Below are positions 7,674-16,221 of a stretch of 64,000 nt of DNA, piece after piece. How positions within the stretch are numbered: position 1 is the first letter of the stretch; the number at the start of each line of letters is the position of its first letter. Below the pieces are notes generated by a model, which was not told the DNA's origin, made no database searches, and saw nothing but the letters and a program-made list of their open reading frames with translations. This stretch comes from CADDYT01 sp035294125 (GTDB taxonomy: Bacteria > Chloroflexota > Ktedonobacteria > Ktedonobacterales > Ktedonobacteraceae): contig DATGLM010000071.1 in NCBI GenBank assembly GCA_035294125.1, positions 1 to 64,000 of the forward strand, written 5' to 3'. The position numbers and the translations under genes are program-made.

Positions 7674-8275
7674 TAGCCAGGGGCCGCTTTGTGCGAGGCA
7701 ATCGACAGGCAGCAGCTAAACAACTCAACGCCCATTTGAAGTACATCGAACACCGGAAGCGGGCAGAGGAGACACGCGAAGATCGCCACATCTTCAGCAA
7801 AGAGAGCGACTCCGTGAGGCGACAGGAAGCCATGGAGGATGTTATGGAGCATACCAGTAGCAGCGTGAATTATCACAAGTTCGTCTTATCCCCCTCGGGA
7901 GACGAGCCGGTGGAGCATTGGCGGGAGTGGACGCGGGAGGTCATGCGCGATCTGGAGGAGCAGCAGGGGAAAGAACTACACTGGTACGCTGTCCACCATG
8001 GCAATACCGATAATCCGCACGTACATGTGGTCATCGCCGGGGCGGGCGAAGACCCGGAAACCGGACGGACGGAAGCCGTGAAGCTGTATGCACAAGATTA
8101 CCAGCTCCTGCGAGAGAGTGGGAGAGAGCACAGCGAACACGACTACTACCACCTGCTGCGGGAGACTGCCCAGGAGCTTGATCGACAGGACTTTGTAGAG
8201 CGCGACCACGTAGCGAGTTCCCTGGAACACGGCCACCTTAGTCATGAATCTCAGCAGGAAGGATTAGGACGGTGA
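7670..8275 (+). CDS. Relaxase, VirD2/MobA-type nuclease domain
   Basis: A 201-residue relaxase that would nick oriT and pilot single-stranded DNA during mobilization. The metal-binding histidine cluster is visible as H109-H110 and HVH at 117-119, inside AVHHGNTDNPHVHVVIAG, the hallmark of this family. Y25 or Y68 could be the nicking tyrosine; the sequence alone does not decide. The protein is short and has only the nuclease domain, with no helicase or primase extension. The start is GTG, in a GTGA overlap with the upstream gene, and its own stop overlaps the next GTG in the same way. The three genes are therefore translationally coupled. Confidence 0.8.
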   Translation: MIARGRFVRGNRQAAAKQLNAHLKYIEHRKRAEETREDRHIFSKESDSVRRQEAMEDVMEHTSSSVNYHKFVLSPSGDEPVEHWREWTREVMRDLEEQQGKELHWYAVHHGNTDNPHVHVVIAGAGEDPETGRTEAVKLYAQDYQLLRESGREHSEHDYYHLLRETAQELDRQDFVERDHVASSLEHGHLSHESQQEGLGR

Positions 8276-10221
8276 CGCAGAAGCAAAAGAAAACAGTCGT
8301 AGCGGTGATCCTCGCGTTATTGCTCATAGTATGTCTCATCTCGTTCGCAGGGGTAGCCTTTACCATCGTCTATTACCCGCATGTTCAGCAGGTCGATGCA
8401 ACCGCGACAGTCTCGGCGCAGGCGACCACGACGGCCGTCGCGACGGCGAAGCATAAAAAGATCGGTACGCATCCAAAGGCAGCGGCAACTCCGACGGGAA
8501 GCCCGTCCAACCCACATGTGATTCCCCTGACTCCCGGCCAGGAGCAGAGCCTGAACAGCTTTTTTCAAAGCAGGCTGTTTTTCTACCTCGCCGGGATAGC
8601 TTTCCTGGTGCTGGGGGGTGCGTTGATGGTGTTGTTCAGAAACACCAGGAAGACCTCTTCGGCACATGGTTCGGCGGAGTTCGCCACAAAGCAAGAACTG
8701 AGAACTTCACCCAGCATCCTGGCAATCACCCCGCGTCAGGAGCAGCGCGCGCGGCGGGAAGCACAGGCTTCAGGCAAAGTACCACCACCCATGTTAGTCA
8801 TCGGCATGAACCAGGGGCGGATCATCGCTTTGACGGCAGAGCGGCAGGAATATCACGTCATGGTTATTGCGCCGACCGGCAAGGGAAAAACCGCCGGTAT
8901 CTTCCTCCCGGCCCTCTTACGAGAATACGGGACGCGCTCACTGTTAATCAATGACACCAAGGGAGAACTAGTAGCGAAGGCGATGGGCGCACTGGCACAG
9001 CATCATGCCTGTTTCATCTTCGCCCCCTCCCGACCGGAAAGCAGCCACTACTATAATCCCCTGGCGCACATTCATTTCATGGAGGACGCTGAAGATCTGG
9101 CGAATTCGATCGTGATGAATACTGGTAAGAGCCGCGAGCCGTTCTGGAACAACGCTCCGCAGCTCTTACTAACCGCGGCTATTCTCCACCTTGTTGAAAC
9201 CGAAACAGACCCGCCCTTGAGCAGGCTGGCTGATGTTCTCACGGAATCCACGCTCCCCGAGTTAAAGGCCCTGCTGCTCACCAGCCCCTCCGAATTAGCG
9301 CGTTCGGCAGCCAAAGCCTTCGTCAACGGCCTCAATGAGAGTCCGAAGCTGGCGGGCGATATCCTGGTGGAGATGGCAACACGCCTGTTGCCCTTGAAGA
9401 ATCCAGGCGTTCGGCAAGTGACCGGCAGGAATGAAATCGACTTTGATCGGATGATCGACACGCCAACGGCCGTATTCCTGTCTATTCCAGCCAGTGAGGT
9501 AAAGCGGCTGAAATGGCTCTCATCGGCCTTTATCATGCAGATGATGAAGCGACTGATGGTACGTGCTGAACGGAGCCCGGGGAAACGCCTCCCGCGCGGC
9601 ATGGCTTTCTACCTGGACGAGTTTTGCAACGCAGGGCACATCCCCAATTTTACCCAGCACATCAGCCTGGTGCGCTCAATGGGATTGGCCTTTATCCTGG
9701 CGATTCAGGATTTCGGGCAACTCGAAGAAGTCTACGAAGAAAAAGGGAAAGGCACGATCTTAGCGAACACCACCACCCATATTGTTTTTCCGGGATGCGG
9801 AGCAGACGAAACAGAATACTACAGTAAGCGCATGGGGGAGGCGACCGTCCTCACCTACAGTCAGTCGGAGAACGGCCGCAATGCCGGTTTCGGCATTCCG
9901 CCAGAACGCACGTATACCCAGGGAGAAACACGACGGCGGCTCATGACGCCGGATGAGCTGCGCACGATGGAGTTGGGCAAGGTGATGGTGCTGGCAGATA
10001 ACATGCACCCGATGATCGCGCAGAATCGTCCCAACTATGGTGAGGCAGAGCTGAAGCAACGGGTCAACCTGCCCTATACCTTGCCGAGCCGCCCAGCTCC
10101 TCGCCAGGGGCTCCGGGCGAATCGGCCAGCGGCGGCCCAGGGAGCAGGCAAGGGAAACGGCACTGGCAAGCCGGCTGGACAGGAGACCACGAATAATCTG
10201 CGCTACTTTCAGGATAAATAG
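8272..10221 (+). CDS. VirD4/TraG-type coupling ATPase
   Basis: A 649-residue coupling protein that links the relaxosome to a type IV secretion channel. Two membrane helices lie at about residues 8-35 and 102-122, separated by a Thr/Ala-rich external segment. Walker A is PTGKGKT at 201-207, in the form APTGKGKTAGIFLPALL, and Walker B is FYLDEFCN with D449-E450. ALVRSMGLAFILAIQDFGQL-like TraG motifs follow (ISLVRSMGLAFILAIQDFGQ). The C-terminal tail is Ala/Gly-rich and probably disordered. The start is a GTG overlapping the relaxase stop. No other type IV secretion genes occur in the element, so it is mobilizable with help rather than self-transmissible, unless further genes lie elsewhere. Confidence 0.9.
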   Translation: MTQKQKKTVVAVILALLLIVCLISFAGVAFTIVYYPHVQQVDATATVSAQATTTAVATAKHKKIGTHPKAAATPTGSPSNPHVIPLTPGQEQSLNSFFQSRLFFYLAGIAFLVLGGALMVLFRNTRKTSSAHGSAEFATKQELRTSPSILAITPRQEQRARREAQASGKVPPPMLVIGMNQGRIIALTAERQEYHVMVIAPTGKGKTAGIFLPALLREYGTRSLLINDTKGELVAKAMGALAQHHACFIFAPSRPESSHYYNPLAHIHFMEDAEDLANSIVMNTGKSREPFWNNAPQLLLTAAILHLVETETDPPLSRLADVLTESTLPELKALLLTSPSELARSAAKAFVNGLNESPKLAGDILVEMATRLLPLKNPGVRQVTGRNEIDFDRMIDTPTAVFLSIPASEVKRLKWLSSAFIMQMMKRLMVRAERSPGKRLPRGMAFYLDEFCNAGHIPNFTQHISLVRSMGLAFILAIQDFGQLEEVYEEKGKGTILANTTTHIVFPGCGADETEYYSKRMGEATVLTYSQSENGRNAGFGIPPERTYTQGETRRRLMTPDELRTMELGKVMVLADNMHPMIAQNRPNYGEAELKQRVNLPYTLPSRPAPRQGLRANRPAAAQGAGKGNGTGKPAGQETTNNLRYFQDK

Positions 10222-10248
10222 CAGAGAGAGAGGTGTGCAATCGCTCCC

Positions 10249-10551
10249 ATGCCAGATTTTGATATCGAGAGGGGATTAGAACGACTGCAGCAGCTCATTC
10301 CCACGGATGACAAACAGATGCAGGAACGTTTTACAACGCTTGCTGACAGTGCGCGTGAAATCATGCACGATCAACTGCTGCACGGGATCACGGCGGCAAA
10401 TAGCAGCAGCTGGCAGGCAGTCATCTACGGTCTGCACGTGCTGGGGTTCGAGCAGCATCCCCCGGTTACGTTCAACGACCTGTGCCGGTCAGACCGCGAT
10501 TACACCTTTAGTCATGACATAGGAATCGAGAGAGACGACAGGGGGAGATAG
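10249..10551 (+). CDS. Hypothetical small protein of the mobile element
   Basis: A 100-residue acidic, soluble protein (MPDFDIERGLERLQQLIPTD at the start) of no family I recognise. It contains two predicted helices and a central ITAANSSSWQAVIYGLHVLG. A purine-rich stretch (GAGAGAGAGG, 10223-10232) lies about 16 bases upstream, too far for an ideal ribosome binding site. It directly follows the coupling-protein gene on the same strand and may be part of the transfer operon. Confidence 0.55.
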   Translation: MPDFDIERGLERLQQLIPTDDKQMQERFTTLADSAREIMHDQLLHGITAANSSSWQAVIYGLHVLGFEQHPPVTFNDLCRSDRDYTFSHDIGIERDDRGR

Positions 10552-10602
10552 GGCAATTTTTGCACTTACATCAGTACTTGCCTATTCTTCCCTAAGAAAC
10601 CC

Positions 10603-10657
10603 TTGACTTCCCTATGGTTCTATGGCACTATATCAGTGGGTCTAAAATACGTATTTT
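10603..10657 (+). promoter_or_regulatory. Promoter with 14-bp palindromic operator
   Basis: TTGACT (10603-10608) and CACTAT (10626-10631), 17 bases apart, form a plausible promoter. Downstream, at 10644-10657, lies a perfect palindrome AAAATACGTATTTT, just before the small HTH gene at 10670. The palindrome would overlap the early transcribed region and is the natural binding site for that regulator. Confidence 0.5.
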
Positions 10658-10669
10658 GGGGTTTGCACA

Positions 10670-10879
10670 ATGACAATTGAAGAGTATCGTATCAAGATTG
10701 GGTGGTCGAAGGCGAAGCTGGCCCGCGAAGCGGATATCGACGTGGGTACGTTGAACGATGCGATAACGGGCAAGCGGATTTACAAAGCAACCGCCGGAAA
10801 GATCGCAAAGGCAATCTCGCAGGGGTTGGGGTACGAGATCACGTACCAGGACCTCGACGGAGTGAATACCTACGATTAG
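10670..10879 (+). CDS. Small XRE-type helix-turn-helix regulator
   Basis: A 69-residue protein consisting almost only of a Cro/C1-type HTH: SKAKLAREADIDVGTLNDAI gives the helix-turn-helix, followed by GKIAKAISQGLGYEITYQDL. Such minimal repressors control copy number, transfer or excision in mobile elements. A perfect palindrome and a promoter lie immediately upstream (10603-10657), which suggests autoregulation. No strong ribosome binding site is present, so the mRNA may have a weak start or be nearly leaderless. It sits between the transfer genes and the membrane-protein genes. Confidence 0.75.
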   Translation: MTIEEYRIKIGWSKAKLAREADIDVGTLNDAITGKRIYKATAGKIAKAISQGLGYEITYQDLDGVNTYD

Positions 10880-11149
10880 ACCACCCAGGTACCCTGAAAG
10901 GGGGTGATGCCAGAAACGCCCAGGAGCAGAGCCCGGGCGTTCCAGATTAGACCTTTTCTCGACGCTGTGTGTACTGTGAGTGTCGCCAAACATCTCGCAC
11001 AGTGCATACAGGAAATGCCCATCCTTTTTCCTGTTGTTACGCAGTGGCAGCAGAACGGCATGCTCTGTCGTTTTTGCTGCCTGGACAGGCTAAGGCCTAA
11101 GTGTAGTATAAACACTAGGGCCTCGCCTGTCAATGAAAGCGAGGCTCCC

Positions 11150-11431
11150 ATGCAAGACCTGTGGGGAAATGATGCCGGGTCGACACTTCCCCGGCGTACA
11201 AGGCCGATCACCCAACACACGGGCGCACCGAAAAGAAAGACCGCCGCGCTCGAATGCCACTTTTACGGCCATACCTGGCAGCGGATTGGTCTGTCAGATG
11301 AAAAGCAGTGCACCGTTTGCGGTTTGAAAGGATATTGCCCGGGCTGCACACCCACGCCCCCAAAGGATGCGCAACCGTTCTACTGTACCAGGCACACGCC
11401 AACAGCGGGGAGCGCGGTGCAGCATGAATAG
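11150..11431 (+). CDS. Small zinc-ribbon-like protein
   Basis: A 93-residue basic protein of unknown function. The start at 11150 is chosen because GAGG lies five bases upstream; the longer frame from 10904 has an implausible N-terminal part. Cysteines and histidines are grouped as in a treble-clef or ribbon: LECHFYGHTWQRIG, then QCTVCGLKGYCPGC and FYCTRH near the end. Zn binding is inferred. The stop overlaps the next gene's ATG by eight bases, so the two are probably coupled. Confidence 0.5.
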   Translation: MQDLWGNDAGSTLPRRTRPITQHTGAPKRKTAALECHFYGHTWQRIGLSDEKQCTVCGLKGYCPGCTPTPPKDAQPFYCTRHTPTAGSAVQHE

Positions 11432-12233
11432 AGATAGGACAGTCAGGGCCAGGCCGCCCGCCAGAAATGGGCAGGGCGGCTACCCACCGGCCAGCAAGCA
11501 ATCCGCTGCTCCAGGTTACGACACCGAGGAGGAAGAAGAGGACTATCAAGAACCGGAGCGGCCCCACACAAGCGTCAGGCGTTACGACCTTGGCGACGGC
11601 CTGGCATACACCCGGGGGAACACCCGCTACACCTTTCACCCAAACCAGGTGCAGCGCATTCCTCCCCGGAGATCGGCGTATACCACTCCCGGACAGATAC
11701 CAGGCCGTGGAGGACCAGGAGCGCTTGCAGCACCAGAACCTGTGCTGGCTCCCCGGCGCAGGCGAGGCTTCTATGCCCACCCTTTGCTCTATCTGGGTAC
11801 AGGCATGGTGGCGATGCTCGCCCTGTGGGTAGGGCTATCGATTTTCCTTTCCTGGTGGTATACGTGGCAAGACGATCTCCACTACGGACGCCCGAGAACC
11901 TACCAGGTCGACCAGGTCGTCGGGCATAACGATAGCCCCGACAACCCCACCCACTTCGTGGCGATCAACCTGAACTCTCGGGTTCTCATCATAGAACTGC
12001 CGGGAGGGGATAGCAGTAAAGCGCGCATCTATCAGGGGCCAACGCTGTACGGGCAGGGCTCAGACCTTGCGCCTATTACGCTTTCTTTCCAGGACGTCAA
12101 CCATGATGGGAAGTTAGATATGCTCGTCCACTTCCAGGGCAGCGTGATCATCTACCTCAACCAGGGCGGTACGTTTGTTCCACAGCACTTAGGGGGGAGC
12201 AATCCCCCCACACCAAACGAGGCAAGAGCATGA
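11424..12233 (+). CDS. Single-pass membrane protein with FG-GAP-like repeat
   Basis: A 269-residue protein with a basic, Pro/Arg-rich cytoplasmic N-terminal half and one membrane helix (LGTGMVAMLALWVGLSIFLS). The external part ends in an FG-GAP/EF-hand-like calcium motif (FQDVNHDGKLDMLVHFQG) typical of beta-propeller repeats. Only one or two repeats are present, so a full propeller is not encoded. The ATG at 11424 overlaps the preceding gene; the longer frame from 11367 lies inside that gene. The stop overlaps the following ATG (12230), so three genes are chained. Its place in a mobile element suggests a cell-surface role, but no function is proven. Confidence 0.6.
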   Translation: MNRDRTVRARPPARNGQGGYPPASKQSAAPGYDTEEEEEDYQEPERPHTSVRRYDLGDGLAYTRGNTRYTFHPNQVQRIPPRRSAYTTPGQIPGRGGPGALAAPEPVLAPRRRRGFYAHPLLYLGTGMVAMLALWVGLSIFLSWWYTWQDDLHYGRPRTYQVDQVVGHNDSPDNPTHFVAINLNSRVLIIELPGGDSSKARIYQGPTLYGQGSDLAPITLSFQDVNHDGKLDMLVHFQGSVIIYLNQGGTFVPQHLGGSNPPTPNEARA

Positions 12234-13606
12234 GCCAGCAGTTTCACCTTGAAGAGAACATCCAACACATCCTTGCTACCCTTGATGAACAAGGAAATCA
12301 GGATGAAGCCCGGGCGCCATACGAAGAAGTTGAGATAAAGACAATTCATGTCTATCCAGTCGAGGGGGGCGGGATACTCCTTACCAGAGAGCCGCTGGAA
12401 GAAGACGAGACGATAGACACGGCTGCCTTTGAGCCTCAAGATGTGGAGCAACAACCCCGACCACCCATCGGGCAGACAACACCCACTGCTCAAGAAAGGC
12501 CCCTTTTCCCGGGTTTCCTTTTCATACTCTGCCTCTTCCTCCTGCTCGATATGGCAAATACTGCGCTCGTAGCCCTTTTGACCCCCACGGTCACGATCAC
12601 CGTCGTTCCGGTCATAAAGACTGTCGCGATCACCGGAGAACTCGACGGCGCAGCCATTGGCGCCCGAATCACCCCACCGCTTACGCTGTCCGAATCGCAG
12701 GCCGCGCTTGCGACCGGGCACAGGCACCAGGATGCAACACGGGCAACAGGTTTCATTACCTTTTACAACGGCCAGTTTTCAGAGCAAACGGTAGCGGCGG
12801 GAACCGTCTTGACAACGGGGGACGGTGTGCAAATCGCCATAGATTCAGGGGCGGACATACCGGCGGCCAACCCGCCAGGCCTGGGGCAGGTCAGCGTTTC
12901 AGCCCATGCGGTCCAGAGCGGAGCGCGGGGCGATATCTCCGCGCTGGGTATTGATGAACCGTGCTGTTTACCAGCGGTGTTTGCGAAAAATCTCTCCCCC
13001 TTTTCCGGCGGCCAGGACGCGCGAGACTTTACAGTGGTGACGAGCGCGGATATACAGAGCGTGGTCACTCCTCTTACGAGGCAGCTTATGCAGAGTGAAC
13101 AGGCGGCGCTGAGCGCGCACCTCTCAGCGGGTGAGGCGCTTGATGCGCCAACCTGTACGCAGGCCATCAGCAGCGATCACCGGCCCGGTGATGAAGCAGC
13201 GCGCGCGAAAGTAACCGTTTCGGAGATGTGCAGCGCAGTCGCATACGGCACAAACGCTCTACAGGAGGCGGCCGCACGCCTCTTAGCCGCAGCCTCGTCC
13301 GGGCGATTAGGCCCGCACTACCACCAAGTCGGGACGGTTCGCACGGTGATCGACCGGCTGACGATGAACGGCACACACCCGGGGAGTATTACCCTGGCCG
13401 TTCGGATCGAGGGGACCTATGTCTACCAACTGACGCAGCAAGAGCAGCGGCAGCTCGTCGAGAGGATAGCGGGCCAGCGCAAGCAGGCCGCGCTCTACAT
13501 GCTCAGGTCGCTTCCGGGGGTACGGGCCGCCAGCATCACGGGCATCCAGGACAACACATTCTTACCTGATGACCCGTCCAGAATCCGCCTTCTCTTTCTC
13601 TACTAG
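12230..13606 (+). CDS. Membrane protein with baseplate-J-like external region
   Basis: A 458-residue protein with an acidic cytoplasmic N-terminus, one helix at about residues 93-117 (FLFILCLFLLLDMANTALVA) and a large external domain. The segments RATGFITFYNGQFSEQTV, AAGTVLTTGDGVQIAIDSGA and GQVSVSAHAVQSGARGDISA match the pattern of baseplate J/gp47-like domains seen in many Chloroflexota surface proteins. In phage these form the tail baseplate; here the single copy with a membrane anchor suggests a surface structure. Its ATG overlaps the stop of the FG-GAP protein gene, so the two are translated together. The family match is by motif recognition only. Confidence 0.55.
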   Translation: MSQQFHLEENIQHILATLDEQGNQDEARAPYEEVEIKTIHVYPVEGGGILLTREPLEEDETIDTAAFEPQDVEQQPRPPIGQTTPTAQERPLFPGFLFILCLFLLLDMANTALVALLTPTVTITVVPVIKTVAITGELDGAAIGARITPPLTLSESQAALATGHRHQDATRATGFITFYNGQFSEQTVAAGTVLTTGDGVQIAIDSGADIPAANPPGLGQVSVSAHAVQSGARGDISALGIDEPCCLPAVFAKNLSPFSGGQDARDFTVVTSADIQSVVTPLTRQLMQSEQAALSAHLSAGEALDAPTCTQAISSDHRPGDEAARAKVTVSEMCSAVAYGTNALQEAAARLLAAASSGRLGPHYHQVGTVRTVIDRLTMNGTHPGSITLAVRIEGTYVYQLTQQEQRQLVERIAGQRKQAALYMLRSLPGVRAASITGIQDNTFLPDDPSRIRLLFLY

Positions 13607-13761
13607 GCGGCTTCATACTCACGCACGCTTTGGACCTCTACCACTTGAGTTCCGCCGCCTCGAAGGAGAAGAACTGGCCGGGCTTGCCCATTCTTTGACA
13701 CTCGTAGCGCGTCCAATGTAGCCACCACAAGTAATAGCCAGAGAAGAAGGAACAGCGAACA

Positions 13762-14247
13762 ATGAACGAACAGACAACCAAGCGCGTCACAATCTACGCG
13801 CGCAGCGCAACTACCTCCGAACAGGGCGATGTGCCGAGCAGCATCGATCAGCAGGTTGCCGCCTGCCGACTCTATTGCTCCGAGAAGGGATACTGTATGG
13901 ACGAGCGGCACATCTACCAGGAAGTGAGCAGTGGGGCGGAATACGAGGGCCGCCCGCAGCTAACCGCTCTGCGCCTCGCGGCCAAAAACCACGAATTCGA
14001 GGTGCTGGTCTTGCCCCGCTACGACCGCCTCGCCCGCAACTATGCCCATCAGGCAGCCATCGTTGAAGAACTCGCACAGGTTGGAGTGACGGTAGAGAGT
14101 GTTCAAGAGCCGTTCGAGAACAGCCAGCTCGGCGAATTCCTGAACTTTGTACACACCTGCCTGAAAGAGATGGAACGCGAGAGGAGAAGTCAGGCCATCA
14201 GGAGGGGCAAGGCGGCAGCGCGACAACGGAGGGAAGGAAGGGAGTAA
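13762..14247 (+). CDS. Serine-recombinase catalytic domain protein, altered active site
   Basis: A 161-residue protein that is almost only a resolvase-type catalytic domain. It aligns with the N-terminal part of the next gene: IYARSATTSEQ versus IYARVSTDKQ, and YDRLARN versus FDRLSRN. The catalytic serine position two residues after the YAR arginine holds Ala16; Ser15 and Ser19 are nearby, with one extra residue in the loop. The DNA-binding and zinc-ribbon parts of large serine recombinases are absent. It ends in a basic tail (KAAARQRREGRE). The ribosome binding site GAAGGAA precedes it, and the next gene begins seven bases after its stop. It may be a directionality partner, an inactive paralogue or an active variant. 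Confidence 0.75.
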   Translation: MNEQTTKRVTIYARSATTSEQGDVPSSIDQQVAACRLYCSEKGYCMDERHIYQEVSSGAEYEGRPQLTALRLAAKNHEFEVLVLPRYDRLARNYAHQAAIVEELAQVGVTVESVQEPFENSQLGEFLNFVHTCLKEMERERRSQAIRRGKAAARQRREGRE

Positions 14248-14253
14248 TCAGCA

Positions 14254-16035
14254 ATGCTGTCGCAGACGACACAGATGACAATAGACTATATGGTCTATCG
14301 CGCGGCCATATACGCGCGCGTCTCAACCGACAAGCAGGAGGAAGAGGGTACCAGCCTGGTCACGCAGGTGCAGAAGTGCCTGGAGTACTGCTGGCGAAAG
14401 GGCTACGTCGTGGCGGAGATACACATCTATCGCGAGGTCTGGACCGGCGCGGAGTACCGAGAGCGCCCCCTTCTTTCAAAGCTGCGGGAAGCGGCGCGGA
14501 ATCGAGAGTTTGACGTGGTGGTGTTCTACGCCTTTGACCGCCTCTCGCGCAACCAGGTCCATCAGGCGGTGATTATCGACGACCTGCAGTACAACGGCGT
14601 CGGCATCGAGTGCGTGACGGAGAACTTCGACGACAGCCCGCTGGGGCAGTTTATGCGGAGCGCGCACGGCTTCGCCGCGGAGCTGGAGCGCGAGAAGTTT
14701 CGCGAGCGGTCATTCCGGGGCATGATGGAGCGCTTCCAAAACGGGAAGCTAGCGGGGGGAGGGCAGGCGGCCTACGGCTACAGGTGGAATGAGGGCCGGA
14801 CGACTTGGCTGACGAACGACGACGCGCTGGAGGTAGACGGCGTGGTAAAATCGGATGAGGCGGGCAACGCCTGGACCGAGCGGAGAATAGTGGAACGCGT
14901 CTTTAGCATGGTGGACGGGGGTATGTCCAACAGGGGCATCGCCGATACGTTGACGGCGGAGGGGATACCGACCCGGAGAGGCGGCACAGTCTGGCAGCTA
15001 TCGACGCTGAACAAGATACTCAACAACCCCTGCTACACGGGACGCGGGGTAGCCTACAAGTGGCGGGACATCAAAAGACCCGGGCGCGCGCCAAAACTCG
15101 TCAAGCGCCCAGCGGAGGAGCACATCCCGCTCCCCGAAGGGACCATCCCCGCGATCATCGACCAGGCCCTCTTTGACCGGGTACAGCAGAAGATGCAGCG
15201 CAACAAGGAACTGGCGACGAGAAACAACCGGCACGCCGACCAGGCGCTGCTGAGGTGCGGGCTGGTCGTGTGCGGGAACTGCCGCGAAGTAATGCACGTG
15301 CAGCAACTACCGGCGGGGCCTGCCTACACGTGCAGGAAGGCGGCAGGTAAAGAAAAGCACACCTCCCCCGGCATCAAGGTGGAGCTTCTCGATGCCGCCG
15401 CCTGGAGGTTTGTGACGGAGAGCCTGAAAGACCAGGCCATGATCGAGCGGAGGGTTGAAGCCATCAAGGCCGCCGTATACGACGGGACGCAGCAAGAGTT
15501 AGAGCCGGTTGAGAGAGAGATCAACCGGCTGGCGGAGGAGCAGGCAAACCTGGCGCTGGCCATCGGCAACATAGACAGGACCAGGCCGGAACACCTCCAC
15601 GCCATCAAGTCGCTCACGGCACTCCTGGAGCAGTCGTCGGCCGCCATGCAGAAGCTCGAGGGCGAGCGCCGGGCCATCATCGAGCAGCGAGAAAATATAG
15701 CAAAGCTAGAGGCGCAGCTAGAGAAGTACAAGCAGGACTGCATCGCCATCGGTAAAGGGCTGAAAGAAATACACGACTACCAGGACAAGAGAGGCATCCT
15801 GGAATTTCTAGGGTTCAGAGCGACTGTTTGGGAATACCGGCACGATCCGCGCTACAAGTTCGAGCTGGTGCCGCCCGTGTTGCGTCCGCAGCGGGAAGGG
15901 AATGGGCACCGTAATTTTCCAGACATCAGCCGCGACCTCGCGTGCCTCTGGCAAAGGCGCATCCTGCCAGCGTACCGGTTTGTCGGGAGTATCGAGGGTG
16001 TTCAACGGCTCACCTTTAACAGGCAACTGCCCTGA
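14254..16035 (+). CDS. Large serine recombinase (integrase)
   Basis: A 593-residue integrase that probably inserts and excises the element. The resolvase domain starts IYARVSTDKQ with catalytic Ser24, and FDRLSRN carries the supporting arginine. The recombinase domain follows (GGQAAYGYRWNEG, NRGIADTLTAEGIPTRRGGT, LNKILNNPCYTGRGVAYKWR). The zinc-ribbon part has CGLVVCGNC and YTCRKAAGK. A long coiled coil occupies about residues 405-515, as in other large serine recombinases, and a C-terminal tail ends near 593. AAGGAAGGGAG precedes the ATG. It is the last gene before the right copy of the direct repeat at 16078-16088, the usual place of an integrase gene. Confidence 0.9.
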   Translation: MLSQTTQMTIDYMVYRAAIYARVSTDKQEEEGTSLVTQVQKCLEYCWRKGYVVAEIHIYREVWTGAEYRERPLLSKLREAARNREFDVVVFYAFDRLSRNQVHQAVIIDDLQYNGVGIECVTENFDDSPLGQFMRSAHGFAAELEREKFRERSFRGMMERFQNGKLAGGGQAAYGYRWNEGRTTWLTNDDALEVDGVVKSDEAGNAWTERRIVERVFSMVDGGMSNRGIADTLTAEGIPTRRGGTVWQLSTLNKILNNPCYTGRGVAYKWRDIKRPGRAPKLVKRPAEEHIPLPEGTIPAIIDQALFDRVQQKMQRNKELATRNNRHADQALLRCGLVVCGNCREVMHVQQLPAGPAYTCRKAAGKEKHTSPGIKVELLDAAAWRFVTESLKDQAMIERRVEAIKAAVYDGTQQELEPVEREINRLAEEQANLALAIGNIDRTRPEHLHAIKSLTALLEQSSAAMQKLEGERRAIIEQRENIAKLEAQLEKYKQDCIAIGKGLKEIHDYQDKRGILEFLGFRATVWEYRHDPRYKFELVPPVLRPQREGNGHRNFPDISRDLACLWQRRILPAYRFVGSIEGVQRLTFNRQLP

Positions 16036-16077
16036 TGAAGATTCTTGCATGAAGAGAAAATCCTTTTAAATGTGTTC

Positions 16078-16088
16078 CAGCTATCAGT
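16078..16088 (+). repeat. Right copy of 11-bp direct repeat (candidate attachment site)
   Basis: CAGCTATCAGT lies 42 bases after the integrase stop and is identical to 6122-6132. As a candidate right boundary, it would make the element about 10 kb. Beyond it the next gene is a chromosomal-type exchanger on the opposite strand. Confidence 0.45.
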
Positions 16089-16221
16089 CAATCCTGTGTC
16101 ACCAGACCAGGCAAACGAAAAATTGTTCTGTCAGCATTGTATTGTCTGTTTATGAGGAGTGTCAACCTGTCCCGGTGAACCTTGTGTTCCCCTCATCTGA
16201 AGCTTCTTCCCCGTTCCTGCT

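Noticed and set aside
10904..11149. Longer start of the zinc-ribbon protein
   Set aside because: No ribosome binding site is seen and the sequence has no protein character before the start at 11150.
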